A program made the position numbers and the translations under genes. The notes below the pieces were generated by a model. It ran no database searches. It was given only the letters and a program-made list of their open reading frames with translations, and was not told where the DNA came from. A DNA stretch of 38,017 bases from an uncultured Christensenella sp. Lineage in GTDB: Bacteria > Bacillota > Clostridia > Christensenellales > Borkfalkiaceae. The DNA lies in the NCBI GenBank assembly GCA_910578065.1, contig CAJTPB010000001.1, forward strand, positions 1 through 38,017, read 5' to 3'. Positions 32,543-38,017 of the stretch are shown here, piece after piece (positions within the stretch are counted from its first letter, which is position 1; the number at the start of each line of letters is the position of its first letter).

Positions 32543-34198
32543 ATGCCGCAAGACGCCTTTACCCTCCGTTTTAACGCCAAAGAGTTGAACGCCGCGTTAA
32601 AAGGGGGAAAAATCAACAAAATCAATCAACCGGAACGGGAAGAAATTTCCCTTCTTATATACACGGGAAAGCGCACGCTTAAACTTGTTTTAAACGCAAA
32701 CGCTTCCGACTGCGGCGCTTATTTTACCGAAGAGGACAAAGAAAACCCATTGACTGCGCCTAACTTTTGCATGCTTTTGCGCAAACGCCTGCAAAATGCG
32801 GAAGTACTGGAAGTTGCGCAGGTGGGATTCGAGCGCATTCTCGCATTCCGTTTTGCCTGCACTTCCGATTTTTCTTCCTGCGAGCGCGTGCTGTATGCAG
32901 AGATCATGGGCAAATATTCCAACTTGCTCCTTACCGAAAACGGGGTGATTTTAGGCGGACTGAAAACAACTTCGCTCGACGAAGGGTGCAAGCGCGTTCT
33001 TGCCGCGGGGGCGAAGTATCTGCTTCCCGCACCGCAAGACAAAACAAACCCTACCGATTTTAAAGCGCTTTGCGCCCTTTTGCGCGAACCTGTCGAAGCG
33101 CGCTTTTTATTTACGCACGTTGCGGGGCTTGCGCCTTGCACGGCGGAACAGATCGTATCCGCTTACCGCGGGGGAGATTTTGCAAAGCACGTGTACGACT
33201 ATATTTTTTCGGACGACTGCTTCCCCTGCGTCGCCCTGCGCGGCGGCGCGCCCGTCGATTTTTTTGCGAAAAAGGCGGAAGGAGCAATCCCGTTCCAAAG
33301 CCTTTCCGCCGCGCAATCGTATTACTATGCGAAAAAGCGGGCGAAAAAAACCTTTACTCTGCTTGCGGGAAGGCTGGAAAGCGCGGTAAAAAACGCAAAA
33401 AAGAAACAGGAAAAGCGGCTTGCGCAAATCGTAGAAAAGCGCGCGGAATGCGCCGATTCGGAAGAAAACCGCATAAAAGGCGAACTGATCACTTCTAACA
33501 TTTACGCCTTGCAAAAGGGCATGCCCGCCTGCGAAGTTTACGACTATTACAGCGAAACGGGCGGCATGCGCAAAATACCCCTCGACGTTTCGCTTACCCC
33601 CGCGCAGAACGCGCAAAAATACTTTAAAAAATACCAAAAGCAAAAGCGCACGTTACAGGCGATCGCCCCGCAGGAGATTGAAATTCGCGCCGAGTTGGAT
33701 TATTCGGAAAGTCTGCTCGCCCAAATCAGATCGGCGGAAAGCGCGGAAGATTTGCGCGCAACGGAAGAAGAACTGCTTGCCGCAAACTACTTAAAAGCGC
33801 CCAAGGAAAAAACGAAAAAGAAAAAAGACGAACTGCCTTTCCGCACATTCGAAAAGGAAGGTTTCCGCATTTCGGCGGGCAGAAACAATTTACAGAACGA
33901 TCTGTTGGTAAAAAGAAGTTCCCCCGAAGATATATGGCTGCATACGCAAAAATATCATTCTTCCCACGTGGTGATCCATACAAGCGGAAAAGCCGTTCCC
34001 CAAAGCGTGCTGCTGTTTGCGGCGGAAGTGTGCGCGGGATATTCGGACGGAAAACAAGGCGATAAAATACCCGTAGACTACTGTCTTTTGAAATACGTAA
34101 AAAAACCGCCGAAATCGAAAGCAGGGTTTGTGATTTATACCGATCATAAAACACTGCTCGTTTCCCCCAAACGCGATAACGAGCAATCCTCAACATAA
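32543..34198 (+). CDS. rqcH: RqcH, NFACT protein of ribosome-associated quality control
   Basis: The 551-aa product is a full NFACT protein: N-terminal NFACT-N domain, helix-hairpin-helix region, a long Lys/Glu-rich coiled coil (about 270-440) and the C-terminal NFACT-R domain (FRISAGRNNLQND...EDIWLHTQKYHSSHVVIH). RqcH binds 50S subunits with a stalled peptide and recruits alanine tRNA to add alanine tails, which mark the chain for degradation by ClpXP and other proteases. The nearby clpXP-tig operon fits that role. ATG 32543 follows GGGG at good distance; an upstream open extension precedes the predicted start of transcription. Residues 97-98, known as Asp-Arg in B. subtilis, read Glu-Arg (GFERIL) here. 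Confidence 0.93.
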   Translation: MPQDAFTLRFNAKELNAALKGGKINKINQPEREEISLLIYTGKRTLKLVLNANASDCGAYFTEEDKENPLTAPNFCMLLRKRLQNAEVLEVAQVGFERILAFRFACTSDFSSCERVLYAEIMGKYSNLLLTENGVILGGLKTTSLDEGCKRVLAAGAKYLLPAPQDKTNPTDFKALCALLREPVEARFLFTHVAGLAPCTAEQIVSAYRGGDFAKHVYDYIFSDDCFPCVALRGGAPVDFFAKKAEGAIPFQSLSAAQSYYYAKKRAKKTFTLLAGRLESAVKNAKKKQEKRLAQIVEKRAECADSEENRIKGELITSNIYALQKGMPACEVYDYYSETGGMRKIPLDVSLTPAQNAQKYFKKYQKQKRTLQAIAPQEIEIRAELDYSESLLAQIRSAESAEDLRATEEELLAANYLKAPKEKTKKKKDELPFRTFEKEGFRISAGRNNLQNDLLVKRSSPEDIWLHTQKYHSSHVVIHTSGKAVPQSVLLFAAEVCAGYSDGKQGDKIPVDYCLLKYVKKPPKSKAGFVIYTDHKTLLVSPKRDNEQSST

Positions 34199-34201
34199 AA
34201 C

Positions 34202-34232
34202 AAGCCCGTTCCGCATTTAGCGGAACGGGCTT
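34202..34232. terminator. Bidirectional terminator between rqcH and a lipoprotein gene
   Basis: AAGCCCGTTCCGC/GCGGAACGGGCTT, 13-bp perfect stem with a 5-base loop, T-run to the right (TTGTTTTT) and A-run to the left. It serves the two convergent genes. Confidence 0.92.
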
Positions 34233-34250
34233 TTGTTTTTATTTCATTTA

Positions 34251-35885
34251 TCAGTCTGCAAGCAATTCGCCGACCGTAGGGAATACCATTTCGATGCTGT
34301 CTAACATATTATCTTCCGAATTCCAATAGCCCCATGCATTATCTGTATAAACATATAACACAAAAGTATCTTCGGAGTGTTTTACCCATTGAAACATATG
34401 ATTGTCTACGCTAAACGGTTGGTCGAAAACAAATTTTTCCAAATTCGGTACAGTTGCAACCGCTGTTCCGACAGTGTCATCAGAATCAGTATAACCCATA
34501 AGGATGATATTTTCCGATTCGATTTTCAAAGCAAAATTGTAATACGCACTTTCCTCTTGCCCATCAAGATGAAATCTTGCCGTCGTATAGCTTTCGGTAA
34601 ACGTGAATGACGTAGGAACCGCTACTTTGCAAGCGGAAATATCCGTAAGCACAGGCGCGGTTGCGGTATAGGTAAAGGTAAGCGTACCCCTTGCCGAAAT
34701 CGTTTGCGCAGCCGCTTCGCGCGCGCTTACAGAAGACATATTGCCCGAACCGCCGTTATTGCCGAAAGGTATATTTTTTACGTCAAATTCCACTTTTTGA
34801 CCGACAAAGTTTTTCTCGGCATCGAACGTCATAACGACTTCCGCTTTTTCTACAAGATCCAACTTTTCTTGCACGGAAGCGGAGACTTGCGCCCACATTG
34901 CGCCCAAATCCATTTCTGCGGGCATACCCATCGATGCAAGCGTAAGATCGCCGAGTTTGCCCGTTCCGCCCAATGCGCTTGCGTCTACGTCTGCAATCTT
35001 TTTCAGCCAATCCAAAATGCCGTCGTTTTCCGCAGGTTCGGGAATCGCCGCCCACAACTGCATGACCAGTTGCATCATCTGATCCATGCCGGGCTCCGTA
35101 TACATAGTAGGCGCTCCGCCGATTGCTTCGTTGATCATCACGTAAACCGTTTTTGCCTTTACAAGCCCGAAGCAACTTTCAATATAACTCGAAACGACAG
35201 CGTCGTTCAAAATATCGTTGATTTTCGAAGTGGATTTGATTTTTCCCGCAACCGTGGTAATATCGCCGAGAAGAGTTCTTGCCGTCTGCGCAAGATCTAC
35301 GGTTACGGTGTAACCCGTGCTTTCTTCTAATACGGTAGCCGTTTTAGAAGAAAGGGAAAGAATTTCGTAATTCGCCGCATTGAATACTACGATATCCCCA
35401 AGCATATCGGCAGAGTCTGTGGGAAGTTCCCCTTCGCTCATATCTAAATATTCCAACGAAATGTTTGCATCCCACGCTTCCACTTTCGCATTCGACATAT
35501 ATTGAAACGCTTTATCATCGCGCGAGAACGCATATGTATACATTTTGTTCGTACCCTGCGACATTTCGATCGTTGCTTCCGCATCGCCCGTTACGAAATT
35601 GTTTTTTGTGATCCCGTCGATTTCCATCGACTGACCTGCCATCGTTGCCGAAACGTCGATCGCAACTTCCGCACCCTTTGAGGTATGTTCGGGAATTTTC
35701 GCCGCAAGCTGCTTTACAAGCGCTTCGTTCACCGTTCCGCTGCCACCGGAAATCGTTCCTTGTTGTTCGCCGTTGTTTCCGCCGTTGTTTCCGCCGTTCG
35801 GACCGTCTTCACCGCAGCCGGCAAAGCAAACGCCCGCAGACATAACGGCAGCCAAGCATAAAGGTAATGCTTTCCACTTTTTCAT
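34251..35885 (-). CDS. Surface lipoprotein of unknown function, 544 aa
   Basis: A signal peptide ends in the lipobox FAGC (lipidated C24), followed by a Gly/Asn-rich linker with GGNNGGNNG. The mature part has an N-terminal region with SATMAGQSMEIDG- and FVTGDAEATIEMS-type strands, reminiscent of LppX/LolA-like lipoprotein folds in Firmicutes (weak), and a C-terminal beta domain with APVLTDIS, a phrase also present in the 1002-aa lipoprotein. ATG 35885 follows GGAGG. It is a single-gene unit between the G-tract promoter at 35964-35994 and a strong terminator. The substrate is unknown. Confidence 0.85.
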   Translation of the reverse strand: MKKWKALPLCLAAVMSAGVCFAGCGEDGPNGGNNGGNNGEQQGTISGGSGTVNEALVKQLAAKIPEHTSKGAEVAIDVSATMAGQSMEIDGITKNNFVTGDAEATIEMSQGTNKMYTYAFSRDDKAFQYMSNAKVEAWDANISLEYLDMSEGELPTDSADMLGDIVVFNAANYEILSLSSKTATVLEESTGYTVTVDLAQTARTLLGDITTVAGKIKSTSKINDILNDAVVSSYIESCFGLVKAKTVYVMINEAIGGAPTMYTEPGMDQMMQLVMQLWAAIPEPAENDGILDWLKKIADVDASALGGTGKLGDLTLASMGMPAEMDLGAMWAQVSASVQEKLDLVEKAEVVMTFDAEKNFVGQKVEFDVKNIPFGNNGGSGNMSSVSAREAAAQTISARGTLTFTYTATAPVLTDISACKVAVPTSFTFTESYTTARFHLDGQEESAYYNFALKIESENIILMGYTDSDDTVGTAVATVPNLEKFVFDQPFSVDNHMFQWVKHSEDTFVLYVYTDNAWGYWNSEDNMLDSIEMVFPTVGELLAD

Positions 35886-35963
35886 ACTTTTCCTCCAAAA
35901 TACTTTAAAATTTCTGAATATTCTATTTTTAAAAACATTTCCTAATAGAATATATATACTATT

Positions 35964-35994
35964 ATTATAACAGAACCATACCCCCCCCCGTCAA
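35964..35994 (-). promoter_or_regulatory. Promoter with a G tract in a 19-bp spacer
   Basis: Minus strand: -35 TTGACG (35989-35994), spacer starting with the rest of a G9 tract (35981-35989), perfect -10 TATAAT (35964-35969). The spacer is 19 bp, longer than the 17-bp optimum, so this allele may be weak; loss of two Gs would make it optimal. The leader to ATG 35885 is about 70 bases. Confidence 0.8.
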
Positions 35995-36333
35995 TCTTTT
36001 TGAAGCTGAAAACGAATAATTTTTTTGGAAATTTTTTCTTACCGAATGACGTATTGCAGAACATTCCTTTGCAACAGCTAACAAACATAAATTAGCCGCC
36101 GTGTTGCTACAAACTTTTCATTGCAAAACTGCGCGAAAGTTCGCCGATACTATTAAGGTTAGTATATTCATTCTCGATCATGTATAAGCCCACCGTCATA
36201 CTTGTACCGCCCTGCACTCGTTATAAAAAACCGATTGCAAATTGCAATCGGTTTTTTATAATTTTATTTTGTAATACCCCATATATCATAGCCTGCATAC
36301 CTTTACGAAGAAGCATCATTTCAAATAAAAAAA
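35995..36333. other. AT-rich intergenic region with a perfect palindromic hairpin
   Basis: No gene is supported. A 12-bp or longer perfect stem (AACCGATTGCAA/TTGCAATCGGTT, 36224-36260) is flanked by A-run and T-run, so it acts as a bidirectional terminator separating the lipoprotein gene from the Rhs region. The left part shows no recognisable motif. Confidence 0.6.
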
Positions 36334-36362
36334 GTCATAAAAATTTCATCAATTTTTATGAC
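36334..36362 (-). terminator. Terminator after the orphan Rhs fragment
   Basis: GTCATAAAAATT/AATTTTTATGAC, 12-bp stem with a 5-base loop; on the minus strand it is followed by TTTTTTTATTTG. Confidence 0.8.
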
Positions 36363-36371
36363 CCTTTTTTA

Positions 36372-36899
36372 TTATACTATACTCATAATAAATGCAATTA
36401 TCAATAATATATAACTAAATATCAATATACACAAAAATGTTATTTTATAAGTCTTATAGCACCCTTTTTTTGAACCCACTGTATAATAAAACATACTATG
36501 CTGCATAAGAAAAAAGCCAAATTTATAAAATACATTATAAAAATGATTTGGTATAATAAACGCAATAAACCCAAACAAAAATAAAAACGCAGCAAATCCA
36601 TATATACATATTACATTACTCATTAAATCGCTCATCGAATCGCTTGATGCCGGTTCGTCAATATAATAAAATGTTAATATGCTTAGTGTTACAAACCCTG
36701 CTAACAATATTAAAGCTATCAATATTCGCAATAAAATTTGAAGTTTATTTATTTTCGATTTGTTTGTTTCATTTTCATTCATATTTTGCTTATTCGTAAT
36801 ATCCCCCCCGCCGTCGAGCACCGCATGATTTCCCCATGCGTCGTATACATATTTTACCACAATCGACCCGTTTTCGTCAAGAAGGAAAATATTATTACA
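36372..36899 (-). pseudogene. Orphan Rhs C-terminal fragment joined to a multi-helix membrane protein
   Basis: The frame opens at 36899 directly after a TAA with no start or ribosome binding site, and reads like Rhs core: NNIFLLDENGS, then VVKYVYDAWGNHAVLDG. At a G7 tract (36803-36809) it changes to unrelated sequence, a ~136-aa membrane protein beginning MNENETNKSK (ATG 36782) with three or four hydrophobic helices (about LQILLRILIALILLAGF, VICIYGFAAFLFLFGF, ITFLCILIFSYILLIIAFI). Small polytopic proteins are often immunity proteins. The layout fits a displaced Rhs cassette in which the toxin has been deleted, leaving the immunity part fused to core remnant. Very AT-rich. Translation is uncertain, possibly from GTG 36860 or ATG 36782. 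Confidence 0.7.
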
Positions 36900-36903
36900 T
36901 TAA

Positions 36904-36941
36904 AATAAAAAAAGTATAGAAATCTATACTTTTTTTATTTT
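36904..36941 (-). terminator. Terminator after the putative immunity gene
   Basis: AAAAAAAGTATAGA/TCTATACTTTTTTT, 14-bp near-perfect stem with a tiny loop and long A/T flanks, placed directly at the immunity stop codon. Confidence 0.85.
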
Positions 36942-37349
36942 TCAAAGAAGTTGATTTAAATTACTTTTAATAAAATCGCTATAAATTTTTAATTTCATCC
37001 CCATATCTTTACAATTAGTAATGTTTTTAACCATCGTTTCTCGCGATATTGAATCAAATAATTTACAAGATAGAACATTATGGTTTTCGCCATTTTTTTC
37101 TACTGTTAACCATACGTCAAAATGAGAATGCAATTCAATTTGTTTATCAAAATCATTACTATCCAACTTATCGTTTAGATTGAATATATCCTCCGAAATT
37201 ACCATGTCGAAATAAATAATTATCGTTATATTCGATTTACGATTACGATAACAAATATCATTATCAGTTCCATTAGTAAATTTTTTCTTTGTAAAATTAT
37301 ATCCTAACAAAAAATCAAAATATTTTGTTATCATTTTTTGATGATTCAT
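36942..37349 (-). CDS. Probable immunity protein for the Rhs toxin, 135 aa
   Basis: The 135-residue product is soluble, with no signal or membrane segment, and rich in Asn, Asp, Lys and Ile (NLNDKLDSNDFDKQIELHSHFDVWLTVEKNGENH). ATG 37349 follows GAAGGG, 13 bases after the Rhs stop on the same strand. No family is recognised. A small gene directly after an Rhs toxin tip is by position the expected cognate immunity gene, blocking the toxin inside the producer. That role is inference from context; the AT-rich composition matches the toxin tip. Confidence 0.72.
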   Translation of the reverse strand: MNHQKMITKYFDFLLGYNFTKKKFTNGTDNDICYRNRKSNITIIIYFDMVISEDIFNLNDKLDSNDFDKQIELHSHFDVWLTVEKNGENHNVLSCKLFDSISRETMVKNITNCKDMGMKLKIYSDFIKSNLNQLL

Positions 37350-37362
37350 TTTAAACCCTTCT

Positions 37363-38017
37363 TTAAGACCAAAAAAGCATTTTGCTTAAATTCCAATAAC
37401 CATTTATTGATGTCTTTTCTATCGCATAAAACGGACTACGTTTACTAATTTCACGAGATAAATCCAACCCAATATCGGTTACTTTAATTCCAAAACGCTT
37501 CATTCTATTTATCCACGCTCTATTAAGTGATTTATTTATCATAAAAGCTTTATCTTTACCAAATACTTTTACAATATTCTTGCCCGGTGCTTTATATGTA
37601 ACTGCACCAATTTGATTTGCCGCAGCATTCACTCTTGACATACTTTCACCTATTACAACACCATGCTTAAACATTTGTATAATCCTTATTCCTGCACCAG
37701 CAAAAGCAAGCACACCGCCCCAAAGAGCACCGTCGGCAGCACCTGTCGCAACGCCATTCCAAAAACTACCGCCGTTTACGGCATTGATTGTTCCCTGGAT
37801 TAAAGCTCCGCTAATGATACTAACTCCCATTCCAATCAATACAGGAGCCAATGAGCCACCCGACAATATAGTCAATGCCATTGCGCCGATAAATGCAATT
37901 CCGCCAATTAACCATTTCAACCAATTCGGCATTGTGCCTGTTTCATCTGTCGCCATTACAGGATTATTGCCGCAATATGCGTAAAGGTTTAAGCCGTTGA
38001 TCGATTCGGGATCGAGA
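37363..38017 (-). CDS. Rhs polymorphic toxin, C-terminal end (5' part outside the window)
   Basis: The frame enters from the right edge and begins with the Rhs core boundary LDPESINGLNLYAYCGNNPVM, after which Rhs toxin tips diverge. The tip here is about 200 residues: a hydrophobic, Gly/Ala-rich stretch (IGGIAFIGAMALTILSGG ... ISGALIQG), which may help translocation, followed by a basic C-terminal domain with IGAVTYKAPGK, TDIGLDLSREISKRSPFYAIEK and a WNLSKM end. The pattern DIGLD..R...RSPFY..EK occurs in toxin tips of other contact-dependent systems, but I cannot name its activity. The long core lies beyond the window. It is followed by a small immunity-type gene. Confidence 0.88.
   Translation of the reverse strand, partial: LDPESINGLNLYAYCGNNPVMATDETGTMPNWLKWLIGGIAFIGAMALTILSGGSLAPVLIGMGVSIISGALIQGTINAVNGGSFWNGVATGAADGALWGGVLAFAGAGIRIIQMFKHGVVIGESMSRVNAAANQIGAVTYKAPGKNIVKVFGKDKAFMINKSLNRAWINRMKRFGIKVTDIGLDLSREISKRSPFYAIEKTSINGYWNLSKMLFWS

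Noticed and set aside
36180..36407. 75-aa plus-strand ORF
   Set aside because: It reads through a perfect terminator hairpin and lacks a ribosome binding site.

Overview
The window looks like a chromosomal segment of a Bacillota (Firmicutes) member, most likely an uncultured gut-type Clostridia. The support is: strong GGAGG-type ribosome binding sites, consensus sigma-A promoters, CotF-like coat proteins, a SpoIIA/RsbVW-style partner-switching sigma operon, the tig-clpP-clpX order, and lipoproteins with InlB-type B-repeats. Base composition is near-balanced GC except for the last ~1.8 kb, which is very AT-rich. This placement is inference from gene content; no rRNA or tRNA gene is present.

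Layout. 1-5.3 kb: the tail of one gene, two tiny ORFs, a GH36 alpha-galactosidase, a translationally coupled pair of CotF-like spore-coat proteins, an unrecognised 361-aa protein, and endonuclease III with a promoter that predicts a leaderless mRNA. 5.3-8 kb: a DUF3343 sulfur/selenium-carrier-like protein divergent from a cysteine desulfurase, a degenerate non-coding repeat array, and two small unknown genes. 8-12.6 kb: an S41 protease with a PucR/CdaR-type regulator, then an eight-helix membrane protein with acidic and proline-rich tails behind a perfect sigma-A promoter. 12.6-16 kb: a second degenerate tandem array, an AraC-type regulator whose start appears frameshifted, and a tight STAS / degenerate ATPase / SigB-type sigma / RsbW-like ATPase operon. 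16-19.7 kb: a frameshifted GNAT gene, a divergent dehydroquinate-synthase/G1P-dehydrogenase-like protein, HisC and a metal-efflux-type permease.

19.7-28.7 kb: a sugar-type ABC ATPase with an unusual histone-H1-like tail, then two large lipoproteins with B-repeats and BspA-like leucine-rich repeats, probably one operon. 29-34.2 kb: clpX, clpP and tig (trigger factor, also with an H1-like tail), divergent from rqcH. 34.2-36 kb: a third lipoprotein. 36.3-38 kb: the 3' end of an Rhs polymorphic toxin, its probable immunity gene, and an orphan Rhs fragment joined to a membrane protein.

The most notable signal is a pair of nine-base G:C tracts. Each lies exactly between the -35 and -10 boxes of a promoter driving a surface lipoprotein (28698-28726 and 35964-35994), with spacers of 17 and 19 bp. 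This is the architecture of slipped-strand phase variation. Together with nearly identical tandem repeats inside one lipoprotein and the Rhs cassette region, the right third of the window looks like a locus of cell-surface variation.
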